Shown here: positions 1 to 7,662 of the stretch, in pieces | How the letters are laid out: the number at the start of each line of letters is the position of its first letter | Position numbering within the stretch: position 1 is the first letter of the stretch | DNA from: Kineothrix sp. MB12-C1 | GTDB lineage: Bacteria > Bacillota > Clostridia > Lachnospirales > Lachnospiraceae | Direction: 5' to 3' | DNA: 64,000 nt | NCBI RefSeq assembly: GCF_030863805.1 | Contig: NZ_CP132957.1 | Span: 3,224,001 to 3,288,000 of the forward strand | The notes under the pieces: generated by a model | What the model saw: only the letters and a program-made list of their open reading frames with translations | Database searches by the model: none | What the model was told of the DNA's origin: nothing | Made by a program: the position numbers and the translations under genes

Positions 1-450
1 TTAAAGTGCAGCAGCCATATGTCGGATAAGTCCAAGTTATCCATTGTGACGAAAGCGGTGGAAGCGGTGCAGAAGGATGCCTATGATGAACTGTCCCAAT
101 ATGAAGTACATATGAAGGCGAAGAGCATTATACAGGAGGAACTTCAAGAAAAAGGCGGATTCGTGGTAGAGGAGATCGCAGATAAAATATTTGAAGAAAA
201 ACCGGAATTAAAAGTTGCATTTCAGGACAAAATGGAAAAATATGATTTGGTGAAAGAGGAGATATTGCCGCAGAGTGAATCGACTACAAGAAAATACCAA
301 AAACAGCACCTGTATACGGATACGGGAATCGAAATAAAGATTCCGATGGATCAATACAAAAATCCCGGCAGTGTGGAATTTATTACGAATCCGGATGGAA
401 CAGTATCGGTGCTTATTAAAAATATAGGACATTTGGAGGCGCGTTTTTAG
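1..450 (+). CDS. C-terminal part of a nucleoid-associated protein (37-kDa/NdpA-like), 5' end outside window
   Basis: The reading frame is open from base 1 through to the stop at 450, so the gene very probably begins upstream; the ATG at 19 is only the first internal methionine. The visible part (about 149 residues) is acidic and helical, then ends with a TDTGIEIKIP stretch and an EFITNPDGTVSVLIKNIG tail, which I recognise from memory as the C-terminus of clostridial nucleoid-associated proteins of the 37-kDa/NdpA family. Their exact role is not well established; they bind or associate with the nucleoid. It ends 11 bp before the DUF2974 gene, so both may share a transcript. The family call rests on the tail motif only. 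Confidence 0.6.
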   Translation, partial: LKCSSHMSDKSKLSIVTKAVEAVQKDAYDELSQYEVHMKAKSIIQEELQEKGGFVVEEIADKIFEEKPELKVAFQDKMEKYDLVKEEILPQSESTTRKYQKQHLYTDTGIEIKIPMDQYKNPGSVEFITNPDGTVSVLIKNIGHLEARF

Positions 451-461
451 AGGGGATTGCC

Positions 462-1715
462 ATGGGAACGATTATTGACTATTTGAAAGAATATGGAGAT
501 TATACGTTTATAGAAAGGCCGATGAATGAGGTGGACAGTTTAGTTTTATGTCAGTTCAGTTATTTGAAATTTGATGGCATTGTCCCCGAACTTTCATCGG
601 ACCGGCCCTTTGTCACAATCGAATATTTAGCAGGGCATCAGGAGAAAGATAAGCTTTTCGCGGATGAAAGATACCTGGAGAGTAATATGGCGCTGTTTGA
701 CGGAATGTTGAACAGCGTTCGTTATCGTGGACTGAAAATGAATTATTATATTAACAGAATTGAGCCTGAGAAAGAAATGCAGTTTTCGGCCATTACCTAC
801 CTTCTGGAGGATGGGGTGATCTATTTGGCGTATCGTGGGACGGATGAAACGATTATCGGTTGGAAAGAAGACTTCAACTTGGCCTTCTCCGAGCCAATTC
901 CGGGGCAGCTCTATAGTGTGGAATATATGAATGGGGTGGCGGGCAGATGTAAGGGAAGTTTTTATACGGGTGGCCATTCCAAAGGCGGTAACTTTGCCGT
1001 ATACGCATCGATGAACTGTGAGCCCCAGGTGCAGGAACGGATTGTAAAAATATTTTCTCATGATGGACCGGGATTTCGCCCGGAGATAAGAGAGCAGGGA
1101 CACTATGAGAGAATTGCGGATAGGATAGTGAAAATTATTCCTCATTCCTCGCTCGTTGGTATGTTGTTCAAATCTCATGGGGATGATTATATCGTAGTGG
1201 AGAGCAATACGTTCGGTCTCCTACAACACGATCCGTATACATGGCTGGTTAAGGAAGATGGATTTCAGAAGGCGAAGGATATCTACAAAGGCAGAAAATT
1301 TATGGATGATTCGTTGAATGAGTGGATTCTTTCCCTGGATCAAGAGCATATCCGGGCTTTTGTGGATGCCTTGTACGAGATAGTTTCCGCTTCGGAAGCG
1401 GCTACACTGATAGATTTCACCTCCGATTGGAAAAAGAACATGACGGCGGTGGCAGCGGCAGCGAAAGAGCTGGACTCAGAGACGGCGGAAATGATAAAAA
1501 GAATAGTTGCTTCCTTATTTGAGGTAATCGGTGAACGGGCAAAGGAAGAACTTCAGGCACGTGCCGGAGAAGGTATGAGAAAGCTGGAGGAGAATAAAAA
1601 GAGGCTGGAAGAGGGCATCAAAAAGCTGGAAGGAAATAAAAAGGGACAAGAAGAAAAAAGCCGGAGAAAGAGAGGAACTCAAACTCCGGCATCACCGCAC
1701 AATGATAAAAAGTAA
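462..1715 (+). CDS. DUF2974 (Mbeg1-like) alpha/beta-hydrolase-fold protein
   Basis: A 417-residue protein of the DUF2974 family, which resembles class 3 lipases; the physiological substrate is unknown. Visible marks are the YRGTD motif after residue 120, which matches the oxyanion-side motif of lipase-like folds, and the nucleophile elbow GHSKGG with Ser173. The last 60 residues are a Lys/Glu-rich, probably coiled-coil tail ending in a basic stretch. No signal peptide is seen, so it should be cytoplasmic. The ATG at 462 is preceded by GAGGGG at a good distance. The 3' end overlaps the 3' end of the convergent amidotransferase gene by 37 bp, with no room for a separate terminator. Confidence 0.85.
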   Translation: MGTIIDYLKEYGDYTFIERPMNEVDSLVLCQFSYLKFDGIVPELSSDRPFVTIEYLAGHQEKDKLFADERYLESNMALFDGMLNSVRYRGLKMNYYINRIEPEKEMQFSAITYLLEDGVIYLAYRGTDETIIGWKEDFNLAFSEPIPGQLYSVEYMNGVAGRCKGSFYTGGHSKGGNFAVYASMNCEPQVQERIVKIFSHDGPGFRPEIREQGHYERIADRIVKIIPHSSLVGMLFKSHGDDYIVVESNTFGLLQHDPYTWLVKEDGFQKAKDIYKGRKFMDDSLNEWILSLDQEHIRAFVDALYEIVSASEAATLIDFTSDWKKNMTAVAAAAKELDSETAEMIKRIVASLFEVIGERAKEELQARAGEGMRKLEENKKRLEEGIKKLEGNKKGQEEKSRRKRGTQTPASPHNDKK

Positions 1716-2368
1716 GAAAAGAGTAGGCGCCCATCTACGGCCTGCGGGGAGACAGAACGATCGAAAAGCCTTTCGGGGTGCCATTGGACGCCGATAAGAG
1801 GAACGACATAGTGTACAATGCCTTCAACAACATCATCCTCTGAGGTTTGAATGATACGCAATCCATGGCCCAGATTTCCAAGACCTTGATGATGGGCGCT
1901 GTTTACGATACATTGATCACCATAAAGGCGTGATAATATAGAGCCGGGAACACAAGAGGTGGAATGGAATTTATCGCCATCGTCCCATGCGTGAATAGGG
2001 GCCTGCGGTAAATCTTGAATGACGGTTCCTTGGAAGTAGACATTGATAATCTGCAGCCCTTTGCAGATACCGAGTACCGGACGGCCTTGCCTTACAAAAA
2101 GATCCAGAGCTTGAAGTTGTATAATATCCAGTTCGGTATCTATATTTCTTGAGCCTTGATTTTTTTGACCGAAAAAAGCAGGGGTGATATCCCCTCCTCC
2201 CGGAAGAACTAAAGCATCGTATCCTAGAAGCGGCCCCAAATCCATAATAGTTTGTGATGTAATCCCCATATCTGTCAGAGCCTTTTCGTAATTAACCGTA
2301 TCTTTTACCCGACCTACTATAGCAACCCTTAAATCATGGCGATAAGGCAGTAAATTACTTTGAGTCAT
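1679..2368 (-). CDS. gamma-glutamyl-gamma-aminobutyrate hydrolase family (peptidase C26) class I amidotransferase
   Basis: A 229-residue class I glutamine-amidotransferase-like hydrolase of the PuuD/C26 type, which cleaves gamma-glutamyl amide bonds. The nucleophile is Cys102 in GICKGLQ and the rest of the triad is His197 and Glu199 in QWHPER; a PGGGDITP motif at residues 56-63 forms the usual oxyanion-side loop. Full length for the family. The start has an AAAGGAT ribosome site. It is transcribed leftward and collides tail-to-tail with the DUF2974 gene. Family membership is clear; whether the substrate is gamma-glutamyl-GABA or another gamma-glutamyl compound cannot be told. Confidence 0.88.
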   Translation of the reverse strand: MTQSNLLPYRHDLRVAIVGRVKDTVNYEKALTDMGITSQTIMDLGPLLGYDALVLPGGGDITPAFFGQKNQGSRNIDTELDIIQLQALDLFVRQGRPVLGICKGLQIINVYFQGTVIQDLPQAPIHAWDDGDKFHSTSCVPGSILSRLYGDQCIVNSAHHQGLGNLGHGLRIIQTSEDDVVEGIVHYVVPLIGVQWHPERLFDRSVSPQAVDGRLLFSYFLSLCGDAGV

Positions 2369-2487
2369 ATCTTATCCTTTTGGATGTTATATCCCTTTTA
2401 TTCTTTTTAATGTATGTTTGCCGGGGGAAAAGTATACGAAATTCCTAAGGAGGAATATTGAGAAATGTAAACACTTGCCCGAAGGGC

Positions 2488-2551
2488 TTTTATTCTATAG
2501 GCGCAGTGCCTTTACACTTTAGTGTAGGAAGATCTTTCCTATAGAATAAAA
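2488..2551. repeat. Compound hairpin with 14-bp inverted repeat
   Basis: TTTTATTCTATAGG at 2488-2501 is the exact reverse complement of CCTATAGAATAAAA at 2538-2551. Inside the loop a second hairpin forms from TACAC/GTGTA around a TTTA loop. It lies between the amidotransferase gene and the tRNA-Leu(CAG) terminator. The same TATAGGAA-type arm recurs after the terminator near 35780 and, as another full inverted repeat, at 41794-41829, which suggests a recurring terminator-associated structure. Confidence 0.6.
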
Positions 2552-2570
2552 AAAACCCGATAAAATGGGC
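2549..2570 (-). terminator. Weak terminator of tRNA-Leu(CAG)
   Basis: Read leftward from the tRNA, a short stem of CCC and GGG flanks an A/T-rich loop and is followed by eight T residues. It is the first plausible stop for the tRNA transcript, about 10 nt past the tRNA 3' end. The stem is short, so efficiency is uncertain. Confidence 0.45.
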
Positions 2571-2579
2571 ATAAGTAAG

Positions 2580-2663
2580 TGCAGGAAAAGGGACTTGAAC
2601 CCTCATGATATTGCTATCACACGGACCTGAACCGTGCGCGTCTGCCAATTCCGCCATTCCTGC
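2580..2663 (-). tRNA. tRNA-Leu, anticodon CAG
   Basis: An 84-nt class II tRNA on the minus strand. The acceptor stem pairs GCAGGAA with TTCCTGC and the discriminator is A. The D stem is GCG/CGC, the anticodon stem CACGG/CCGTG encloses loop TTCAGGT (anticodon CAG), a long variable arm follows as expected for leucine, and the T loop is TTCAAGT. The 3' CCA is not encoded. Confidence 0.95.
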
Positions 2664-2673
2664 ATCGAAGACT

Positions 2674-2702
2674 ATTTTATCCTTTTTTAGACAATCTGTC
2701 AA
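2674..2702 (-). promoter_or_regulatory. Sigma-A promoter of tRNA-Leu(CAG)
   Basis: On the minus strand TTGACA (2702-2697) and TAAAAT (2679-2674) are separated by exactly 17 bp. The -10 box ends about 10 bp before the tRNA 5' end. Confidence 0.75.
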
Positions 2703-2783
2703 CTACTAAATTTAATAATAATGGACCGGCAGTATTTGCCGGCCCGCTATTATTCGATTGAACTATAATATTTATTCAGTTGT

Positions 2784-3557
2784 CTAGAACAGGCTGTTTA
2801 TTAAATTGCCTGTGGAATAATTGTTTCCATAAGAACCCGTCTGATTATATGTATTTGCCTTCAGAGCTTCGCGTCCTGCCGCATAGTCGATATAAGAGGA
2901 CTGTGTAGAAATACTGTGCGTAAAGGAAGGGGAAGTGTTAAATACGGACTTCAAAGTGGAGATATCAGCTGCTTCCAATGCATTCTTATCGAGGGAGAGT
3001 TTGCCCTCTTCTCCGCCGGTAATGCCAACCTTTTCCAATGTCTTGGAATACAAACTTGTAATATTCGTCATATTGGCAGTAGCTTTTGTGATAGAGGAAA
3101 AATCCGACTTTGCAGCCGCACCGACTAACGAATTATAATTAGTAACGAATTCGGATACCGCTTTATAAATGGCTTCCGTATCGTATTCTTTTGTAGTAGT
3201 GGTAGTTCCGTCTTCATTTTTTATTTTTACTTCTTTTTCCTGAAATAAGGAATCCTTACCTTTATTAAGTAAAGAATCGGCAGATTTTTTCAGCTTATCG
3301 GCAGCGCTGTCGATGGCAGTCAAAGTCTTGGCAGAATCCGGCGATAAAGAAGAAGGCTTCGGAAGTTTGCTCGTAGAAGAATCCGAAACGTCATTATCCT
3401 CCTTAGCATAGTATGCTTTTAAAAGCTTCCCGTAACTTCCATTCTTAATACTGGCATAATCGGATAAAAAATTAAGATTACCCATACTTGAATTCGAACG
3501 GGAAGAAGACATGTTGGAAAACAAATAAGAAACATCTGGTTTCATATTAATATTCAT
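2784..3557 (-). CDS. Hypothetical protein with weak resemblance to flagellar hook-associated protein FliD
   Basis: A 257-residue Ser/Asn/Lys-rich protein with no signal peptide or membrane segment. Its middle and C-terminal parts (KAVSEFVTNYNSLV, then an ETLEKVGI-like segment and a Phe-ended tail) are similar in style to the C-terminal region of FliD-type flagellar cap proteins, where a YN.L motif and tandem helices occur, but no other flagellar gene is present in the window. The true start is taken as the ATG at 3557, eight bases after AAAGGAG; an upstream in-frame GTG at 3566 overlaps that ribosome site. The gene stands alone between two tRNA genes. Function unknown. Confidence 0.65.
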   Translation of the reverse strand: MNINMKPDVSYLFSNMSSSRSNSSMGNLNFLSDYASIKNGSYGKLLKAYYAKEDNDVSDSSTSKLPKPSSLSPDSAKTLTAIDSAADKLKKSADSLLNKGKDSLFQEKEVKIKNEDGTTTTTKEYDTEAIYKAVSEFVTNYNSLVGAAAKSDFSSITKATANMTNITSLYSKTLEKVGITGGEEGKLSLDKNALEAADISTLKSVFNTSPSFTHSISTQSSYIDYAAGREALKANTYNQTGSYGNNYSTGNLINSLF

Positions 3558-3767
3558 TAAAATCACTCCTTTGAAAAATAGAATGAGCCCTCCGTGCCCG
3601 CATTGTTTATGTGAAAATTGTTTGTTTAAAGTAAGTAAATGGGTATGATACCCCTATGATTGTTTTCATTATAACAGGGAGCGTGTAGGAATTCAATGGA
3701 AAATGGGAATTTTTGCACATTCTTATCGACTTGGAACCAGTGATATCAAAATATATAAAATAAAAAA

Positions 3768-3808
3768 GTGAAAGAACATTGATTTTATCATGTTCTTTCA
3801 CCTTTTAT
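3768..3808. terminator. Bidirectional terminator, probably of the tRNA-Leu(AAG) transcript
   Basis: A 12-bp perfect stem (GTGAAAGAACAT at 3768-3779 with ATGTTCTTTCAC at 3790-3801) has T-runs on both strands. Nothing on the plus strand ends just before it. On the minus strand the nearest upstream gene is tRNA-Leu(AAG) at 4547-4630, with the IS element lying in between, so the IS may have inserted between the tRNA and this terminator. Confidence 0.7.
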
Positions 3809-3814
3809 TGTATA

Positions 3815-4540
3815 GTCAACAAAAATAAACCACCTGCTATGCAGGTGTGTTCCCAGTCAGCTTTAGCTTCAAGAATAAAAACCTCCATGGTACAATAAAT
3901 GCAGGTTCGCCAACCGCATAAATATAACCAAGGAGGTATCCAAATGGATAAGAACAGTTTAGCACACACAAGGTGGGAGTGTAAATATCATCTGGTTTTT
4001 GCCCCCAAATATAGAAGGCAAATAATATATGGAAGGATCAAGGCAGATGTTGCACGAATATTAAGTGAATTGTGCAAAAGAAAAGGAATCGAGATAATAG
4101 AGGCAGAATGTTGTAGAGATCATGTACACATGCTGGTAAGAATACCACCGAAGTATAGTGTAGCAGAAATCATGGGATATCTAAAAGGAAAAAGTTCCTT
4201 AATGATATTTGAAAGGCACTCGAATTTAAAGTACCGGTATGGAAACCGTCATTTCTGGTGTAGAGGTTATTATGTAGACACAGTAGGTAAAAATGCAAAG
4301 AAAATCGAAGAATATATAAAGAACCAACTACAGGAAGATCAGACATACGATCAAATGACACTAAAAGAGTATATCGACCCGTTTACGGGTGAGCCGGTAC
4401 AAAAAGGCAAATAAAAAGGCTCTTTAGAGCCAGCCCGAGACCGCAGTGCGGAAGGCGAACTTTTCAGAGCCTCTTTAGAGGCAAGCGGGAGCAGCGACTT
4501 ATAGTCGCAGAGCAAACTACCGGCTAAGCCGGTAGTCATG
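3815..4540 (+). mobile_element. IS200/IS605-family element (single tnpA), approximate ends
   Basis: The element contains one Y1 transposase gene and no tnpB. The left subterminal hairpin is CACCTGC/GCAGGTG with a TAT loop at 3831-3847. The right end has a series of hairpins: GGCTCTTTAGAGCC at 4418-4431, GCCTCTTTAGAGGC near 4470, GCGACTTATAGTCGC near 4494, and a 9-bp stem CTACCGGCT/AGCCGGTAG at 4517-4535. As usual for the family there are no terminal inverted repeats or target duplication, so the ends are estimates. It sits within about 10 bp of the 3' end of tRNA-Leu(AAG). Confidence 0.8.
3944..4414 (+). CDS. tnpA: IS200/IS605 family Y1 transposase TnpA
   Basis: A 156-residue single-strand transposase that cleaves and rejoins element ends using a 5'-phosphotyrosine intermediate. 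The HUH motif is His60-Val-His62 in CRDHVHML and the catalytic tyrosine is in the GYYVDTVG motif (Tyr109/110). The length and C-terminal FTGEPV tail match IS200-type enzymes. The start is the ATG at 3944 because AAGGAGG lies just upstream; the frame is open further upstream but without a ribosome site. All key residues are present, so the element may be active. Confidence 0.93.
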   Translation: MDKNSLAHTRWECKYHLVFAPKYRRQIIYGRIKADVARILSELCKRKGIEIIEAECCRDHVHMLVRIPPKYSVAEIMGYLKGKSSLMIFERHSNLKYRYGNRHFWCRGYYVDTVGKNAKKIEEYIKNQLQEDQTYDQMTLKEYIDPFTGEPVQKGK

Positions 4541-4546
4541 ATTTAC

Positions 4547-4630
4547 TGCGGAAGAAGGGACTTGAACCCTCACGATGTAACCATCACAAGATCCTTAGTC
4601 TTGCTCGTCTGCCAATTCCGACACTTCCGC
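4547..4630 (-). tRNA. tRNA-Leu, anticodon AAG
   Basis: An 84-nt class II tRNA on the minus strand: acceptor GCGGAAG/CTTCCGC with discriminator A, D stem TCG/CGA, anticodon stem CAAGA/TCTTG around loop CTAAGGA (anticodon AAG), long variable arm GATG/CATC, T loop TTCAAGT. CCA is not encoded. A34 in a bacterial leucine tRNA implies deamination to inosine and reading of CUU/CUC. Confidence 0.92.
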
Positions 4631-4659
4631 ATAGCGTAATTACTCACGCCGCAAGTAGG

Positions 4660-4688
4660 ATAATATCATTTTGAAATACAAAAGTCAA
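4660..4688 (-). promoter_or_regulatory. Sigma-A promoter of tRNA-Leu(AAG)
   Basis: On the minus strand TTGACT (4688-4683) and TATTAT (4665-4660) are 17 bp apart, ending about 30 bp before the tRNA 5' end. Confidence 0.7.
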
Positions 4689-4778
4689 TATATTTTTACA
4701 AATTTACTTTAATATTTTTTTGTAATCTTTTTGTCGATATATCTGCTTATGAATTTTTCCATACTTATACGCCTCCCC

Positions 4779-5186
4779 TCATTCGGAAAGTTGGGAAGTA
4801 CAATGAGGACATCTCGTTGCCTCTATAGAGATAGCACTGCAGCAATAGGGGCATTTTTTTGTTGTAGGTACCTCTCCTGCCGGTGCTTTACCTGATATGA
4901 GAACCTTATTCATCAGCTTCACAATAAGGAATATTACAAAGGCCATTATGACAAAATTCACTATGCTTGTTAAGAATGCGCCATAAGCAATCGTAACGCC
5001 GAAGATGTCCAGCTTCAACGAATCAAAATTCTGCCCGGCAAAAAGGCCGATAATAGGTGAAAGTATATTGTCGGTCAAGGAGGATACTACTCCTTGGAAA
5101 GCAGCGCCGATAATAACGCCGACCGCCAAGTCCATAACATTTCCTTTGGAAATAAAACTTTTAAATTCATTTAGAAATTTTTTCAT
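4779..5186 (-). CDS. mscL: Large-conductance mechanosensitive channel MscL with C-terminal zinc ribbon
   Basis: MscL forms a homopentameric pore in the cytoplasmic membrane that opens under high membrane tension and releases solutes on hypo-osmotic shock. The protein has 135 residues: the N-terminal amphipathic helix (MKKFLNEFKSFI), TM1 with NVMDLAVGVIIGAAF at residues 16-30, a periplasmic loop, and TM2 at about 68-92. Residues 112-129 then hold two CPxC-type pairs (Cys112/115 and Cys126/129), a zinc-ribbon tail in place of the usual C-terminal helical bundle. The gene stands alone and is read leftward; a GGGAG ribosome site lies 13 nt before the ATG. Confidence 0.95.
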   Translation of the reverse strand: MKKFLNEFKSFISKGNVMDLAVGVIIGAAFQGVVSSLTDNILSPIIGLFAGQNFDSLKLDIFGVTIAYGAFLTSIVNFVIMAFVIFLIVKLMNKVLISGKAPAGEVPTTKKCPYCCSAISIEATRCPHCTSQLSE

Positions 5187-5272
5187 CGCTGATAATTTCT
5201 CCCTTCGATTTTCTCTTTTTCATTTGCTTTAGTTGATTGAGTATAACATAATTCATGATTTTTAAACACTAT

Positions 5273-5314
5273 AACTTTGTGCCAAAGATGTACAAGTACA
5301 TCCGGCTCAAAGTT
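5273..5314. repeat. Nested palindrome upstream of mscL and elaA
   Basis: AACTTTGTGCC (5273-5283) pairs with GGCTCAAAGTT (5304-5314) with one mismatch, and the loop is itself a perfect stem, GATGTAC-AA-GTACATC. No T-run follows, so it is not an obvious terminator. It lies in the divergent region between mscL and elaA and could be an operator or a structured RNA. Confidence 0.5.
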
Positions 5315-5333
5315 CACAGGCTGTGAGAAAGGC

Positions 5334-5435
5334 ATGGTTACTAAAATGAGAGGAAGAAAAAGTTGTTCGAGAGAGAACGGATGTGATATTATGGATGAAG
5401 AATTTTACAAAATACAGATAAAAAAATACAGATAA
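5334..5435 (+). CDS. Candidate small ORF upstream of elaA
   Basis: A 33-codon frame (ATG 5334, TAA 5435) encoding a Lys/Arg-rich peptide with two cysteines, ending 23 bp before elaA. A GAGAAAGG sequence precedes it, but spacing to this ATG is too short and to the second in-frame ATG (5346) is long. A possible promoter (TTGTTC, 18 bp, TATTAT at 5363-5392) lies inside it, which argues against coding. I cannot tell whether it is translated. Confidence 0.2.
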   Translation: MVTKMRGRKSCSRENGCDIMDEEFYKIQIKKYR

Positions 5436-5458
5436 AATAAGAAACTGGAGATAAATAT

Positions 5459-5896
5459 ATGGACTTGGTCATAAAAAGATTTGAAGAACTATCCGTTATG
5501 GAACTATATGAAATATTGGGAGTTAGGGTTGCGGTATTTGTTGTGGAGCAGAATTGTGCATATCCGGAAATCGATGGAAAAGATCAGCATTCATACCATG
5601 TATTCTTAAAAGATAATAAAGGAATTAAGGCTTATCTAAGAGTTGTAGATAAAGGCGTATCTTTCGAAGAGGTATCCATTGGAAGAGTACTGACGGTTGA
5701 AAGAGGCTGTGGATTAGGAGATAGGATTCTCGCTGAGGGAATAAAGGTTGCCAAGGAGAGAGTGCAGGCGGATAGGGTAAGAATAGGGGCTCAATGCTAT
5801 GCCAAAAAATTCTATGAAAGAGCCGGATTTAAACAGGTGTCAGAGGAATTTTTGGAAGATGGAATTCCACATATCCAGATGCTTTTAGAGTTTTAG
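5459..5896 (+). CDS. elaA: GNAT family N-acetyltransferase, ElaA type
   Basis: A 145-residue acetyl-CoA-dependent acetyltransferase fold. The N-terminal half has the ElaA signature VRVAVFVVEQNCAYPEIDGKD, followed by SIGRVLTVERGCGLGDRI, which carries the acetyl-CoA pyrophosphate-binding loop (family R/Q-x-x-G-x-G/A) and FYERAGF near the C-terminus. The substrate of ElaA proteins is not known. The start has a GGAG ribosome site eight bases upstream. It stands as a single gene, followed by the 98-bp MITE-like palindrome. Confidence 0.9.
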   Translation: MDLVIKRFEELSVMELYEILGVRVAVFVVEQNCAYPEIDGKDQHSYHVFLKDNKGIKAYLRVVDKGVSFEEVSIGRVLTVERGCGLGDRILAEGIKVAKERVQADRVRIGAQCYAKKFYERAGFKQVSEEFLEDGIPHIQMLLEF

Positions 5897-5939
5897 AAAG
5901 AGTGAGGAACTCCTGATATCATATTATTTCATCAGAAAG

Positions 5940-6053
5940 TTGTAATAGTTACTGTTCACAGGTAATATTCCGCGAAGTCAAAATCGCTCTCTATGCGATT
6001 TTGCGCGATATTGTTGCTGTGAACACCATAGGTGTGAACAGTAACTTGTAATA
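5940..6053. mobile_element. MITE-like palindromic element (98 bp) with exact 8-bp target duplication
   Basis: The element at 5948-6045 starts GTTACTGTTCACA and ends with the reverse complement TGTGAACAGTAAC. It is flanked on both sides by TTGTAATA (5940-5947 and 6046-6053). The interior folds on itself through AAAATCGC/GCGATTTT. It carries no ORF. The termini match the other GTAAC-ended elements of this window (18221-18247, 18690-18820, 49217-49349). Confidence 0.85.
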
Positions 6054-6202
6054 TTTAGGGTAACCAATTTGTCGAATAGTATTTTTGCGTTTTCAGCTAT
6101 CCTATGTTAAAATAAATCAAGAAAATGGCTGTGTAATTGCTATACGGCCCGGGAGGAGAGCTTGCGGGAGGCAATGCTCAAATATAAGGAGTGGAGTGAA
6201 TT

Positions 6203-6931
6203 ATGAAAAAGAGAAATTGGACGATACTTGCTATGCTGCTTATCGTTGTAGTAATGGCAGCATGTGGAAGTTCCGGTAATTTGGCGGCTAATGAATTGAC
6301 AGCGATACCCGTAAAGGATTCTTCTATGGTAGAGACAGAAACAGTAGGGGCTGTTAATGGGATGGACGAAATTGTGGATGAAGTTATAAATAATCGACAG
6401 GGGGATACGATAGAGGGCGAAGATGCTATAAGAGATGAGATACCGGAAGAGGAAGTGGCGGAAACGCAGAGCATACAGAAGCCGGAAGAAGAGCTTGTTG
6501 TGAAGGAAGAAATGGAAGAGCTGACTGTATATTTTAGCAATAAAAGAGCGGATGGTCTGGAAACTGAGGTCATATCCGTAGAGAAGATTACGCCTGAAAT
6601 AATTATCGATCATCTGGCGATACATAATATCGTTTCTATCGATACGAAGGTGAATGAATTCGAAGAGACTGCGGAGGAAGGCCGGAATCTCCTTAAACTG
6701 GATCTTTCTAAGGCATTTGGAGAATATTTAAAGACGATGGGAACCAGCGGAGAAATTATGATTATGGCGGCGTTGACGGATACCTTTCTACAGGCATATG
6801 AGGCAGACGCACTGCAGCTTACGGTAGAAGGTGCTGTGATTGAGACCGGTCATGAAATATATGAGGAGCCACTCACTTTTACAGATATGGAGACTACTGT
6901 GGATTCGCAAGAAGAAGTGGATAGAGGATAG
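6203..6931 (+). CDS. Lipoprotein with GerMN domain
   Basis: A 242-residue exported lipoprotein. Residues 1-20 are a lipoprotein signal peptide ending MAAC (Cys21). Residues 25-105 are an acidic, low-complexity linker. Residues 107-225 match the GerMN domain known from GerM and related envelope proteins of Firmicutes: VYFSNK, the EIIIDHLAIHN segment, a LLKLDLSKAF strand and the ALTDTFLQAYEADALQLTVEG end. GerM contributes to sporulation and germination in Bacillus; here the role is open. It has a GGAG ribosome site and is followed after 18 bp by the DUF4125 gene, probably as one operon. Confidence 0.85.
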   Translation: MKKRNWTILAMLLIVVVMAACGSSGNLAANELTAIPVKDSSMVETETVGAVNGMDEIVDEVINNRQGDTIEGEDAIRDEIPEEEVAETQSIQKPEEELVVKEEMEELTVYFSNKRADGLETEVISVEKITPEIIIDHLAIHNIVSIDTKVNEFEETAEEGRNLLKLDLSKAFGEYLKTMGTSGEIMIMAALTDTFLQAYEADALQLTVEGAVIETGHEIYEEPLTFTDMETTVDSQEEVDRG

Positions 6932-6949
6932 GAAACTGAGGAGAAAGCC

Positions 6950-7582
6950 ATGGAAGAGATTACAGTAAGGGAACAATTGATTTTCGATATCGTACGAATA
7001 GAATGGGATATGTTCCAGCACGTTTATAATACAGGAGGCAGGGCATCCTGTCAGGAGGATCCGGATACCTTTTTCCGTATGAGAATGAGCCAATGGATGG
7101 CCTATGGAGATCAAATTCTTACGAGTTACATGGAAGACTTAAAACAGGCTCATGAAGAGGGAAGGAATCTTCTGTTTGAGAAATATGGACGGATGATGGA
7201 AGTTACTTATCCTGACGAATATGAGCGAATTCGGGAATATCTTCCGGAAGTATCGCCGGCTAAGATCGAGATAGTGGAGAAAATAGTTGCCATGCATTTA
7301 GAATGGGATAACTATATGATATCTCATTATCCTAATATCAGGCAGATGGGAAGAGTGGTCAAAACCGAGGAAGACTCTGCGGCAAATGGCTCTTCTATGG
7401 AAAGTTATCTTCGCGGAGAGCTTTTGACTTATTCCGAGCGTACAATTGAACTTATGTTGTTACAGACTGTAGATGCTTACGAAAGAGGAGAGAATATCGT
7501 AAAACAAATTATTGAAAACGAAACGAAATTCTACGGATATCACAGTCTGGAAGAGGCGGAGAAAAAGCATGGAAGCATCTAG
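6950..7582 (+). CDS. DUF4125 family protein
   Basis: A 210-residue soluble protein of the DUF4125 family, recognisable from the [20 protein letters not shown] opening (residues 19-38), the [14 protein letters not shown] stretch and the [15 protein letters not shown] helix. In Clostridia the domain often occurs near radical-SAM or glycyl-type genes, but no such partner is seen here. It follows the GerMN lipoprotein gene and is followed by a strong bidirectional terminator. Biochemical function is unknown. Confidence 0.82.
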   Translation: MEEITVREQLIFDIVRIEWDMFQHVYNTGGRASCQEDPDTFFRMRMSQWMAYGDQILTSYMEDLKQAHEEGRNLLFEKYGRMMEVTYPDEYERIREYLPEVSPAKIEIVEKIVAMHLEWDNYMISHYPNIRQMGRVVKTEEDSAANGSSMESYLRGELLTYSERTIELMLLQTVDAYERGENIVKQIIENETKFYGYHSLEEAEKKHGSI

Positions 7583-7600
7583 ATTCCAGAACCACATAAA

Positions 7601-7652
7601 AAATACCCCGGCAGTAGGAGGAGAAGATCCATCCATACTTGCCGGGGTATTT
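7601..7652. terminator. Bidirectional terminator between DUF4125 and DUF6320 genes
   Basis: A 13-bp perfect stem, AAATACCCCGGCA (7601-7613) with TGCCGGGGTATTT (7640-7652). It serves the convergent genes on either side. Confidence 0.85.
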
Positions 7653-7662
7653 GATTATAAAC

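Noticed and set aside
3607-3801. Minus-strand ORF upstream of the FliD-like gene
   Set aside because: It runs through the bidirectional terminator, has no ribosome site and no family resemblance.
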